NCBI GenBank assembly: GCA_026119855.1
Contig: JAOWBW010000360.1
Span: forward strand, 682,001 to 746,000
Direction: 5' to 3'
Source: Campanula takesimana
Lineage: Eukaryota; Streptophyta; Magnoliopsida; Asterales; Campanulaceae
DNA: 64,000 nt
The notes beneath the pieces are model-generated. The model did no database searches. It had not been told where the DNA came from and was given only the letters and a program-made list of their open reading frames with translations. Positions within the stretch are counted from its first letter, which is position 1. Every line of letters starts with the position of its first letter. The position numbers and the translations under genes were made by a program. Of the stretch, positions 1 through 11,260 are shown one piece after another.

Positions 1-748
1 TGAAGATCTCGAGACCGGGCTTTTTGACGCCCTTGTCGTTAACCCACGGTTCGGGAAAGATCATGTACGGGACATCTTCCCTTTGGCGAACAAAATAACC
101 GTTTAGTGTGTTGCGGTAAGGCCTCAAGTTGGGGATTTCATATCGTCGACCTTCTTTGCGAGCTTGGGTCCTTTGATTCTTGACTGCTTGCTCGTACTTC
201 AAGTCATCCTTGGTAGGCTCGTATCCCAGACCAAACTTGTTCTTGACAAAAGGAACTTCCACGGGGTGTAATATCCCTTGTTGATGTTTCCCTAGGCCGA
301 GACCGGGAAAGTGATTCATGTTCCTCATCATGTGGAGGACTTTAGGATTGCTGGAGACGCACTGTCTGTTTCCCCCTTCTTTGTCAATGGTGTTGATGCC
401 GGAGAGAGTGGCATCTTCTATCCCGTGTTGGACTTGGTGAACGGGTTGTCCCCCATTTCTGTGGATGGTGACATTTTCAGCCATGACAGTGACTACCTCA
501 TCCCCATTTCTGATTTTGACACACTGATGGAGAGTGGAAGGCACCGCGTTAGAACTGTGGATCCAAGGTCGGCCCAGAAGTAAGTTGAATGAAGAAGGGA
601 CATCAAGTACTTGGAATGGGACGGACATGATCATGTTTCCAAATTCGATATCAACTTCTAACATTCTCATGACTGTACAGGCAGTGCTGTCGTACCCTCT
701 AATGACTTGTGCGGAGGGTTGTAAATCGGAGCTTTTGAGCCCGAGTAT
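1..748 (-). pseudogene. T1 protease C-terminal part, G-patch-like segment and linker (partial)
   Basis: Continuation of the T1 polyprotein beyond insertion A1, cut by the window edge. The translated minus strand gives a retropepsin C-terminal half with the motif LLLGRPWIH, then a glycine-rich segment with PGLGLGKHQQGI followed by KNKFGLGYEP. This resembles the G-patch-like stretch found between protease and RT in several plant Ty3/gypsy polyproteins. The reading frame is open up to the edge. The same segment is at 43111-43911 in copy 2. It joins the protease start at 8001 when A1 is removed. Function at the RNA or DNA level is inferred from family resemblance only. Confidence 0.8.
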
Positions 749-2916
749 TGTAATGACCCGAAAACCCGTATCTATTTTATTAGTAAATATTTATTTATTT
801 ATTTATGTGTGCATTTATATCTCATAATATTTTTATGCCTAGCATTTTAATTGATCATTTATGCTAGTGTAGAGTTATTGGGTCTTAGATGTTAGTGGGG
901 AATATGGGTTTATGTGTTAGTAGGGCTAGAGGGGGCCTAGGTGTAAGATTTTAAAAATAAATCAACTCTCCCTCACCTCCTCCCTCACTTTCTCCTGCAC
1001 ACACACACACACTCTTTTCTCTCTCTCTCTCTCCTCCATTGTTGCAAGAAAGGTAAGAAAATCTCCCTCTCATTTCCTTCATTTTGATCATCTTCCTCTC
1101 ATTATTTCTTATTGCTCATTTTATGAAAAATGTTTAGATCGTCGATAGGATCGTGTAGAGCTAAGAAATTTTGAATTCCGTCATCTTTCATAAATTCCAA
1201 GTAAGTTACTTTTCCCCCATTTTTATGCTCAAATGTTCATCACTTGTTTGAATGATGCTTTAGTGATATATATGATGTTTGGGTTGAGTTTGGAAATTAT
1301 TTGGATTTTTAGTTAAATTGTGATAATATGAATGTTGGGGTTAAATCTTAGTTTGGGTTGATAGATGTTGTTATTTAGGTCCCTTATGGGTTTATAAGTT
1401 GTTTGGGTTCATTATTAGGCTTGTTGGAAGTATTGATTTTGAGAAATTTGTGGATTGGTAAGAAGATGTGAAGAACCCAACTACATATTGCCCAGATCGC
1501 CGACCGGGCGCCCGCCCGGATTGAGCCAGGCGCCCGCCCACCTGGCCAAATTCCTTCGACCAACCTTCTGTTTAAATGAGCGCCCGCCTGACCCTTAGCG
1601 AGCGCCCGCCCGCCCCTTGTTCCTGGAAATCTTCCTTTGATTGTTTAAGACTAGGTTGCATTCTTAGTCTAGGTTTGAGTACTATTCTATTTAACTTGTA
1701 TGAGCATAGTGGAACACTCTAGGGTTGTAAAGTGGTTCCGTTGTGAGCAATTGTGTTATGGAATTAGTCTAAGTATTGTTTGGGAATGTTTGGGCATCTT
1801 ATGATGTGTTCGTGATTGTTCCAATCGAATTATTTTGGATAAGACTTGGTCTATGGTGATTAATTGGTATGGTTCCTTACTTTGGAATCCTTGGTTGTTT
1901 ATCGAGCTAGTATTTATTACTTAGCATGTATTTGAAAGTCCAGCTTGTTACTTGTGTTCGAGTCAGGCAATCGATAATGTTATAATGGCACGAGCCAAGT
2001 CCAGTATAGCATCACCCATTGGTCCTTTTTGCCTCTTCCAGATTGGCCTTGGTTGGGATGAGCTAGCTTCCTTCGGAAGTAGTCTAGCTAACTTTTTGGG
2101 TTTTGACTTTGTGTCATCTCCCCTATCATTTGTGGCATGTTACATTGTTATGGTTCCAGTACTGGGGTTGTGATCTTCAGTTGTTTATGCTGCTACGAAG
2201 ATTGGTTGACTGATTGATTGGTCGGTTCTGACCGGGGTTTTCTCTTCAGCTATTATGCTACTATGAAGATGGTTTGATTGGTTGATTGGTTGAAGCTGCG
2301 CAGCGATTGTTCTATTGGTTTGGTGAAACCTTGGCTCAGTATCCTTTGTAACGTATTTATTTCAGTCTTATGTGCTGCTTGATGAGTTAGTCGTTATTTC
2401 CAACTGGTATGGGACAGTTGGCGATAGGGAGCTTTCTCATTTGTTGTTATGTGATTTACTTGTTCAGTTATATCGTTGATTGCATGATATTATACCATGT
2501 AGCTGCATTAGTAACTTACTGAGATTTTATCTCATCCCGTTTCTTTTATCTCTGTTTTTCCTTAACCCCCCCCCAAGGAAAGCAAGTGGTAGCGTTGTGA
2601 GGTCCGTTGTAGGGGGAATCTTCTGAGCAGGTTGATCGCCTTTGGGATAGTTGCTCTTCGGAGCCTTTATGTATTTAATTGTGGGTTCGTAGTCGTTCAG
2701 TGTTGTATATACGGTTGTACTTTGGGTATCTTATTAATAGTTGTTCTTGCTTCCGCGTTTGTTTCTAGTCTCCGAGTTATTATCTCGTGGAGGTGTTGTT
2801 TGATGGTATTGGTTTCATAGTTGAATTCACGCGCCCGGATTGGTATTTTGCATTTTGGAGATGTATATTATGTAAATTTTATATTTATGGATTTTTCGAA
2901 TTTCTGGGGCGTGACA
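749..2916 (+). repeat. A1 5' LTR
   Basis: LTR of 2168 bp. It has CA and CT microsatellites (about 999-1035), a GC-rich motif cluster at 1506-1617, and a palindrome CCAGTACTGG at 2156-2165. A TGAGAT/ATCTCA dyad is followed by a C run near 2570. Compared with the 3' LTR it lacks about 535 bp between CTTGGTCT and ATGGTGATT near 1853. The same gap exists in the A2 5' LTR. Short open frames inside it recur in all A LTRs but look like LTR sequence, not genes. Confidence 0.92.
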
Positions 2917-5313
2917 GTTGGTATCAGAGCAATGGTTTTAGATCTTGAAGGAGAATAAGAACTCTGATATTGAATAGGTTTCAATAAATGGGTGTTATAA
3001 CTTTGAGTGGTTTAGGAAACTAAGTTTTCTTGAAGGATGAGGTTAAGGTAGAAGTTGGTTGGGTTATGAGTCGTGATATTGACGTCGAGTGTTTCCTTTC
3101 TTGTGGTATATCAAGTATAGGATTGGCGCTAATAGTGTGGTTCCATTGGGGTTAGTTGGTTTGAAGATGGAGAGTGTGAGTCTTGGAGGACTTGGTGTGT
3201 CTGTTTTGTAAGTGGATGATGTCTTGTGATATATTCGTATGTTTGTTCTCATTAAGTGATTTATGTTAAGGTGTATTCTCGAGTACGAAATTTAGTGATT
3301 GCTACTGGTATATGTATAGGGTGATTTAGTTATGTCACCTATGCGGGATATTGATGAGTTAAGTGGTATGGTTTAGCTTTCGACATGCTACGAATTTCTT
3401 GTGCGCCATCGATAGGTGGAGAATATTTCTATATGAGTATGTTTGACTTGTTTAGGAGCATACTAGGTATATATATAATGTTCAAGTTCTGTATTGAAAA
3501 TCAGAAGATCTTTATTATAAGGTTGTGCTGGGAATTTAGCTTATTCAGTTGGCAATACTAATGTTGAAGCCTTGAGTATAATTTATACTAGGTGCGATAT
3601 GTCGCTTGACCGATAGGGCACTTGGGTTATATGATGAGTTGATATGGGCTATAATACCGATAGGTGAATCAGTGAACATATAGTATCGGTTGGGTTAATA
3701 GAGTTGAAGATTCAATTTGAGAATTTCTTGATAGGAGATCTTTCTTTACTTTTAGTACATCCACGTGAGTGCATCGGAATTGTGTAGTATGAAGAAATAC
3801 ATAGTTTATTATTAGTAATATTAAGAAGTCAAGTTATGATACTTTTGGAATAATTCTAATACATGACTGGAGTTGAGTTAAAGCAATACGAGTTATGAGT
3901 ATATTGTGGAAGTTATAATCATTAATGATGGTGAGGGCGTTAAGTTTAAAGGACTAGACGTATTTTGAGAAGGTAATAATTTCTCGAACAATATTAAAGG
4001 CATTTTGGGTTTTAGTGAACAGTTGTCACATGGTTCTGAATCTTTTCTTGGTGGCGTCCTCGTTTGGATTAAGGATTTGTAAAGGAAATTGAGTATAGAT
4101 ACTTCAGCATATTAAAGGATACTATTATTCTGTATTGGGACGGAGCAGTTTATTGAATATTTCGGATTATTAGTGATCATTTGTAATATCTTTTAGAGTG
4201 GTAAGTTGTAATATATTGATATTTATGAAAATGAAGATTGTGAAAATTTTGGATCGTTACAGTTGCTACTTTAATGGTAATCCTTGGAGATATAATCGTG
4301 CGGTGAACATTTGGAGGATGGGAAATTTCTTTAGCTTTTCATAGTTTAAGAAGTTGAGCAAGCTCGAGATGGTTTAATGTTTTGAATTTCTGGGAAGTAA
4401 TATTAAGTATGCGATTGTCTAAGGGAAGTATCTTTACAGTATAATTAGGGTTGTGAATAAGACAAGTTTGTAGTATCTCGAGAATTATGTTTAAGAGAAA
4501 TTTGGATTCTTCAACTTTGGCCTTGGGTATGGATTTTAGTTAGGAGTGAAGATAGTGATTAAAGAAGGTTCGGTACGAGAGATTACTCTGTTGTAAGCAT
4601 TATTTAAGTTACTATATGATGGGTTAAGGTGGATAATTGGGAAATTCGGGAAGAGACGGAACAAAAGTAGCCGTGGTTATTGGATCATTCGGGTATGTAT
4701 TCTAAAATTCGGGTTAATAAATAGAGCTATCTATGACTAGGGATTGATTGTGGTTTTATTGTTATCTCCTTAGCAAACTATAGTTGTTTTTATGGGACCA
4801 AGTTTAGAAATGATGTTATGGGTTATCAATGTTGGATAGTTATATGTTCTTCAAGTAGGTTGAGAAATACAAAGATTATGATTGTATTAGTTGTATTACA
4901 TAAGGAAGATGACTTTTGTAGTGGAGTTGATTCCAAATACTATTGGGATAATGAAAAATAAAACCGATGAATGTTGGTGATTTAAGGGTTGATTGAGAGC
5001 ATAACGCTAATCAGGATCAAATTAGTTATGTTTCATAATTGGTGATCAAGTGATAGTCGTGGGAATTTGAAATCCGGATGCAAGAAGAAGTTAACTTTAG
5101 GATGTTTGATATGAATATGCTTGAGATATGTATGTGTTCAATATGTGTGGATTATTTGAGGTATGGAATCGATGTCTGAAATCTTTAATAGGTACTTGAT
5201 TTGGGGGTTATGAGTGCGATATGAGAATCGATATTTTGTAGCCTCGTTGTGATTGCGTGTGATGATTTTTGATAAGTGAATTCGCGGGCGAATTCTTTTT
5301 AAGGAGGGTAGAT
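2917..5313 (+). other. A1 internal region, no coding capacity
   Basis: Begins with GT and then the primer-binding site TGGTATCAGAGC (2919-2930), identical to the usual tRNA-iMet complement of plant Ty3/gypsy elements. The rest is AT-rich and full of stops in all frames. The part from about 3600 to the end resembles 56640-57928 in element C, which also has no open frame there. It ends with the purine-rich AAGGAGGGTAGAT (5301-5313) just before the 3' LTR, a likely polypurine tract. The element must rely on proteins of a relative. Confidence 0.85.
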
Positions 5314-8000
5314 TGTAACGACCCGAAAACCCGTATCTATTTTATTAGTAAATATTTATTTATTTATTTATGTGTGCATTTATATCTCATAATATTTTTA
5401 TGCCTAGCATTTTAATTGATCATTTATGCTAGTGTAGAGTTATTGGGTCTTAGTTGTTAGTGGGGAATATGGGTTTATGTGTTAGTAGGGCTAGAGGGGG
5501 CCTAGGTGTAAGATTTTGAAATAAATCAACTCTCCCTCACCTCCTCCCTCACTTTCTCCTGCACACACACACACACTTTTCTCTCTCTCTCTCTCTCTCC
5601 TCCATTGTTGCAAGAAAGGTAAGAAAATCTCCCTCTCATTTCCTTCATTTTGATCATCTTCCTCTCATTATTTCTTATTGCTCATTTTATGAAAAATGTT
5701 TAGATCGTCGATAGGATCGTGTAGAGCTAAGAAATTTCGAATTCCGTCATCTTTCATAAATTCCAAGTAAATTACTTTTCCCCCATTTTTATGCTAAAAT
5801 GTTCATCACTTGTTTGAATGATGCTTTAGTGATATATATGATGTTTGGGTTGAGTTTGGAATTTATTTGGATTTTTAGTTAAATTGTGATAATATGAATG
5901 TTGGGGTTAAATCTTAGTTTGGGTTGATAGATGTTGTTATTTAGGTCCCTTATGGGTTTATAAGTTGTTTGGGTTCATTATTAGGCTTGTTGGAAGTATT
6001 GATTTTGAGAAATTTGTGGATTGGTAAGAAGATGTGAAGAACCCAACTACATCTTGCCCAGATCGCCGACCGGGCGCCCACCCGGATTGAGCCAGGCACC
6101 TGCCCACCTGGCCAAATTCCTTCGACCAACCTTCTGTTTAAATGAGCGCCCGCCTGACCCTTAGCGAGCGCCCGCCCGCCCCCTATTCCTGGAAATCTTC
6201 CTTGATTGTTTAAGACTAGGTTGCATTCTTAGTCTAGGTTTGAGTACTATTCTATTTAACTTGTATGAGAATAGTGGAACACTCTAGGGTTATAAAGTGG
6301 TTCCGTTGTGAGCAATTGTGTTATGGAATTAGTCTAAGTATTGTTTGGGAATGTTTGGGCATCTTATGATGTGTTCGTGATTGTTCCAATCAAATTGATT
6401 TTGGATAAGACTTGGTCTAGGTTTTAGGCGATGTCCTATAGTACCTAGAGGGTTGTTATTGAACACCAAAGTGTAGGGTTCAGTCCGGGTGTGATCATGT
6501 TCTAATAAGTGTAACCTTTTGGATTCGTTTGGGGTGTTTAGAATTGGTTCGTTATGAACGGATGTAAAGCGTGAATTGGCAATTGGGTACCTACGGTTTG
6601 ATTAACCTTAAGGTGTATTCATTCGGATTTCCTATTTAGAATTCCAGGTGTGACGAGATGGTTGAGTTCATAGTCCTAGCATATCTTTATGAGTAAATGT
6701 TTAGGGTCATTTTGGTAATAGTCATTGAACTATTTGTGAGCGACCGTTTGGGTTGTTCTCTTTATGAGTAACTTGTGGGTATCATCTTTAGGATGTGTTT
6801 GATATGTGCCTTATCATGGAATCATCAAGTTTTAATGGTCAATGTTGTTGGGCTCTCTATGAGCAATCTCGTTTATCGTTGTTGGACTCCTTGATGAGAA
6901 ACTTCTTGTGTTCATTGTTGTTGAACTCTTCGTGAGTAGTCGTTTGCATCTTTATGGTGATTAATTGGTATGGTTCCCTACTTTGGAATCCTTGGTTGTA
7001 TATCGAGCTAGTATTTATTACTTAGCATTTATTTGAAAGTCCAGCTGGTTACTTGTGTTCGAGTCAGGCAATGGATAATGTTATAATGGCACGAGCCAAG
7101 TCCAGTATAGCATCGTCCATTGGTCCTTTTTTCCTCTTCCAGACTGGCCTTGGTTGGGATGAGCTAGCTTTCTTCGGAAGTAGTCTAGCTAACTTTTTGG
7201 GTTTTGACTTTGTGTCATCTCCCCTGTCCTTTGTGACATTTTACATTGTTATGGTTCCGGTACTGGGGTTGTGATCTTCAGCTGTTTATGCTGCTACGAA
7301 GATTGGTCGACTGATTGATTGGTCGGTTCTGACCGGGGTTTTCTCTTCAGCTATTATGCTACTATGAAGATGGTTTGATTGGTTGAAGCTGCGCAGCGAT
7401 TGTTCTATTGGTTTGGTGAAACCTTGGCTCAGTATCCTTTGTAACGTGTTTATTTCAGTCTTATGTGCTGCTTGATGAGTTAGTCGTTATTTCCAACTGG
7501 TATGACACAGTTGGCGATAGGGAGCTTTCTCATTTGTTGTTATGTGATTTACTTGTTCAGTTATATCGTTGATTGCATGATATTATGCCATGTAGCTGCA
7601 TTAGTAACTTACTGAGATTTTATCTCACCCCGTTTCTTTTATCTCTGTTTTTCCTTAACCCCCCCCAAGGAAAGCAAGTGGTAGCGTTGTGAGGTCCGTT
7701 GTAGGGGGAATCTTCTGAGCAGATTGATCGCCTTTGGGATAGTTGCTCTTCGGAGCCTTTATGTATTTAATTGTGGGTTCGTAGTCGTTCAGTGTTGTAT
7801 ATACGGTTGTACTTTGGGTATCTTATTAATAGTTGTTCTTGCTACCGCGTTTGTTTCTAGTCTTCGAGTTATTATCTCGTGGAGGTGTTGTTTGATGGTA
7901 TTGGTTTCATAGTTGAATTCACGCGCCCGGTTTGGTATTTTTCATTTTTGGAGATGTAAATTTTATATTTATGGATTTTTAGAATTTCTGAGGCGTGACA
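5314..8000 (+). repeat. A1 3' LTR
   Basis: LTR of 2687 bp, longer than its partner because it keeps the segment at about 6419-6953. GC-rich cluster at about 6070-6182, palindrome variant CCGGTACTGG at 7257-7266, C run near 7660. Ends GTGACA at 8000, followed directly by T1 protease codons on the other strand. Confidence 0.92.
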
Positions 8001-8416
8001 TGTATGCCCATGACTCGGCTAGGCATTAAGTTGAGTGCAGAGCCACCGTCTACTAGAACCCTTGAGATGGGTCTCCCCCTTGCCCTTACTTTGAGGTAGA
8101 TGGCTTCGTTGTGTTCGGACCCAAATAGCGGGAGGTCCATGTCGGCAAAAGTGATGACATTACCGAAGTGAATGTGACCTATCATTGCTGTGAGGTCCTC
8201 GGGTGTCGTGTCGGGAGAGACTGATGTATCATCCAAGTTCTTAATGACGAGGTCTCAGTGTTTCTTTGATGATGCAATAAGGTCCCAGATGGATATGTTG
8301 GCTTGCGTCTTCTTGAGTTGTGTTAACAAAGGATCTTCGGGTATGTCGCGTGCTTGCAATCTTTGAGAAGAGGTGCTGGTTGCTGCAGTATTGGGAGGGA
8401 TTGTGCTCGTTGTTAC
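8001..8416 (-). pseudogene. T1 protease N-terminal part
   Basis: Minus-strand continuation of gag into a retropepsin-like aspartic protease. The motif VDGGSALNLMP contains the D-G-G active-site form used here in place of D-S/T-G. The frame has a TGA at about 8254 (AAACAC-TGA-GAC), where copy 2 has CGA. That is a C-to-T change private to this copy. The segment ends at insertion A1 after ...SRVMGI. A stop shared with copy 2 separates it from gag. Confidence 0.8.
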
Positions 8417-9926
8417 TCAGCCACTGCGAGTGAGCACGTTCACGGTCCCTTGTAGCTTCTTCTTCCTATTCTCTAAGACTTCCCTCATAATCTCATCATA
8501 AGTCACAACATAACAAGAATTATCAAGTTTATTCATATCATCGGAGCCCTCATTCACAATTGGGATCGAATGAGTGGTTCCTTCAAACTCTCCTACCTCT
8601 ATTACATTGACACCACCCTCATTAGGGATTATGAATTCCTTCTTGTCTATGAGGTCTTGGATGGTGTTGCGGATGGAGAAGCAATCCTCGGTGAGGTGGC
8701 CGGTGCATTGATGGTAGTCACACCATTTGTGGTGAGCATGATTGGCACGGAGCGGTTGTGGTTGCTTGTACCCTTGAAGAGGGGTGATTTGTCCCTTGGT
8801 TTTTAGAGCTTCATAGGCCTCGGTGATGGTCATTCCGTTGAGAGGAGTGTAGACGCGGTCTTTTTAGAACCGCTTTCCTTGTGGTGGGGGAACCTTCTTG
8901 TAATTCCCCTTGTCCGTAGTAACGGCATTGACAGAAGCCTCTTTGTTTGAACTAGAGGCGGCCTTGTATCGGTAAGTAGGAGTGGCCTTCTTAATCTCCT
9001 TGAGCAACTCATCCATGCGTACCCCCGCCTCATACATTTGGGAGAATTCGGAGTAGCAAGCCCCACTTAGGTGGGTGTGGAGATCAATCTTGAGACACTT
9101 GAGAAAGATGTCCATTTGTTCTTTTGGGTTTGGCCTCTCAAAAATTTCAGAGAGCTTGTCATTCCATCTCCTTGTGAAGTCAATGAAGGACTCGTTGTCT
9201 CTTTGAGTGGTATTCTCGAGCTCTTTCCTTGTGGGCCGGTGAGTGGTGTTGCCTTGATATTGATTCTTGAAGGCAAGCATAGCGGCATCCCAGTCAAGAC
9301 GGACAGTGAGCGGGAGAGTTGCATACCAATCCTTAGCCACCCCCTCGAGGGTGAGAGGAAAGCATTGAGCCATAACTTTTGGGGACACCTTCTTCGGAAC
9401 CATAGCCCAAATGTAAGTCTCGATGTGGGCCATCGGGCATGAGTTGCTCTTAAACTTGCTAATGTCGGGCATCTTGAATTTGTCGGGAAGAGTGGCCATC
9501 GTGCTCATGAGGATGGATGACTGATAAAGGCTTGTGTTGGAGCCTTTTCCCATGTTGAGACCGTCAAATTTCTGATCAATGTAGTCCATGATGGAATCGA
9601 CCATTTTGGGGTCGTTGTTGTCGTGCTAGGTACACCCACTTTTTTGGTACGGGCACTGACATACGGGCTTTCAAACAAACCCTTGGTCCACTGGATTCCT
9701 CGTTGTCATTAACCCCCTTGTTCTTAGAGAGTTTGAGGAGCTTGGCTTTCAATTGGTCAACCTTGGCCTCGTGGGCCTCCCTTTGACTGTCGACATGAGC
9801 TTGCCACAAGGCTTCTTTGGTTTGAGCCTCGGTGTTGAGAGTAGTGATTTGTTGTTGGAGTGTTTGAACCATGGCAGAAAGCTGTTCGAGAGTCATGGCA
9901 TTGTTGGTGTTGGAGTCGCCGGCCAT
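8417..9926 (-). pseudogene. T1 gag
   Basis: Gag of a Tat element, in pieces. The start chosen is the ATG at 9926 (MAGDSNTNN). The first 85 residues are rich in L, Q, K and A and look like a coiled coil. A frameshift near 9690 follows. The central piece (9604-8864) carries the retrotransposon gag core, with KDWYATLP and a downstream LDWDAAMLAFKNQY. A TAA at about 8863 precedes a C-terminal piece (8833-8417) with the zinc-knuckle variant C-x2-H-x4-H-x4-C (CDYHQCTGHLTEDC). The stops after KRF and RSG also occur in copy 2, so they predate the duplication. Confidence 0.85.
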
Positions 9927-10198
9927 TGATGATGTAGAAGCTGTTGGAGTGATCGGTTCACGGACAAGCCTGTTGGATGAATCTCTGTAGATGCGGAGAG
10001 TACCAATCGGACCTATAATTGGAGAAGTACCCTTGTCAGTCTCGGTTCACACTTTCGGTCCATGAAGAGGTTGAGAACACACAGTTGGGCACACGACTCG
10101 AACCACATAAGAAAAAAGACTCTTTTTTTTTTTTTTTATAAGTCGGAAGGAATGGGTCCCTTTGGGGTTTCTAAGAAAATAATGGAATCGTCACACTA

Positions 10199-10228
10199 GT
10201 ATATAGACCATCTCACGGTCCCATATAC
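10199..10228. other. Hairpin in T1 leader
   Basis: GTATAT-a-GACC, loop ATCTCAC, GGTC-cc-ATATAC: ten base pairs with a small internal bulge. Copy 2 has the same stem at about 60880-60909 with a loop change only. It lies between the branched foldback and gag. Confidence 0.55.
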
Positions 10229-10259
10229 TCATCGGATTCCATCACGTTTGTGAATCCTA

Positions 10260-10435
10260 CATGTGTCGGGATTAAACTAAATTAATGTAGTAAAGCATAC
10301 ATGCGGGGACGGATTTTTATTTTCGTCCAAAATAACCACTTTTGGGGACGGATTTTTATTGCGTCCGTTTCAACAAGTTGGCATGTATGATTTGAAGACA
10401 TTAGTTTAGGAAATCTCGGTACATGGAAACCTACT
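10260..10435 (-). other. Branched foldback in T1 leader (candidate RNA structure)
   Basis: Nested inverted repeats. CATGT at 10260-10264 pairs with ACATG at 10431-10435. CTAAATTAATGT (about 10276-10287) pairs with ACATTAGTTTAG with one mismatch. CATACATGC (10296-10304) pairs with GCATGTATG (10381-10389). Inside are two hairpins with the same GGACG/CGTCC stem, 10307-10328 and 10346-10366. In copy 2 the first hairpin's loop is shorter but its stem is intact. The position between primer site and gag suits a packaging or dimerisation signal, which is inference. Confidence 0.65.
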
Positions 10436-11229
10436 TGAGTCACGGAGTGTTAGACCCTAACTAGAATTGTGTGATTTGTGCTCGGCTTGAATATGAGGCT
10501 TAAAGGTCACCCCCGGTATGTAGTCATGAACTACGCCACGGGCTGAGGTTTACCGCTTCGAAAGAGCCAAGGTCGAGTGGAGCTTGAAACTTTCTAGGAC
10601 GGGCCTCGACGGGTTTGGGGTTGGACTTGTGCGACTCGATAGTGAGCAGTTTATAGGAGTAATGTGCACGTAGTGTGAGGTCTATCACGTGACAAAAAAA
10701 AATTTATTTTTTTTTTTTGAAAAGAAAAGATAAGAACACATAACACATAAATTACAACTCTCGAATCACCCGTGTGACCGGTAAATAAAACATAAAAATA
10801 AACAGTCCAAGGGTTCAATTTTGTTCTGATGCAGGCAACTGTGCCCACACCCCACTGTTCTGTTCAGTCACTGAAACTGTTCTTGCCCTGGAAATTGGCC
10901 CAGAAGTGCGCGCCTCGGGCTAGTGTTGTGGGAAGCGCGCGACTGGCCCATAGAAACTGGGAGGCGCCCGCTTCTGGGCTCACCTGTCAGATTATCAGAA
11001 ACTTATGGACTCAGGGGATTGCCCTGGTCCTGATTGTGTGATGGAACCCCTGCAGTGTTTGTTAGCACGAAATAATAGGAAGAATACATGGAAGGCGGGC
11101 GATTCTGGAATTTGACTCGGGACGCGCGCGCTTTGGACCATGAAGGTCCGAGGCGCGCGCTTCCCATGTCAATTTCCAGAATGCCCAGAAAAGTGAATTA
11201 TGAACAGAAACACAAGTTTAACCCTCAAG

Positions 11230-11251
11230 CAGTCCCCAGTGGAGTCGCCAC
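11230..11251 (-). other. T1 primer-binding site
   Basis: On the element strand this reads GTGGCGACTCCACTGGGGAC, directly after the LTR end TACA. Tat-lineage elements commonly use a primer site of this GTGGCGACTC type, which I believe to be a tRNA-Arg complement. The tRNA identity is from memory. The position is clear from the LTR border. Confidence 0.8.
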
Positions 11252-11260
11252 TGTAGATAC
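11252..11260 (-). repeat. T1 5' LTR, first 9 bases left of element B
   Basis: TGTAGATAC. The last five bases, GATAC, are the target duplicated by element B and recur at 20579-20583, where the LTR continues as GATACCCTGGGG. With B removed, the LTR has termini TGTAGA...TCTACA. Confidence 0.9.

Larger units (their letters stand above)
749..8000 (+). mobile_element. A1: non-coding LTR element (LARD-like)
   Basis: Plus-strand element inserted in the T1 protease gene. LTRs are 749-2916 and 5314-8000, both starting TGTAAYGACCCG and ending GTGACA. Flanks are AGTAT (744-748) and TGTAT (8001-8005), a 5-bp target duplication with one mismatch. A tRNA-iMet-type primer site follows the first LTR and a purine tract precedes the second. 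The 2.4-kb internal region has no gag or pol similarity that I can see. Removing the element rejoins the T1 frame through ...SRVMGI / LGLKSS..., which confirms the borders. Confidence 0.93.
9927..11229 (-). other. T1 leader between primer site and gag
   Basis: No convincing open frame. Reading on the element strand from 11229, it holds a block of GC-rich motifs (about 11160-10905), an A/T run near 10690-10720, a branched foldback (10435-10260), a simple hairpin (10228-10199) and a poly-A tract (plus-strand T run at about 10124-10138) ahead of gag. Both folds are kept in copy 2. Confidence 0.75.

Noticed and set aside
1952..2173. 73-codon frame starting MCSSQ, repeated in all four A LTRs
   Set aside because: Its recurrence follows from the LTRs being copies. 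There is no domain, no promoter and no codon constraint that I can see. The same holds for the 62-codon frame at 2632 and the frames in B and C LTRs.
2919..2930. tRNA gene fragment
   Set aside because: TGGTATCAGAGC is only the primer-binding complement of a tRNA end; no cloverleaf surrounds it.
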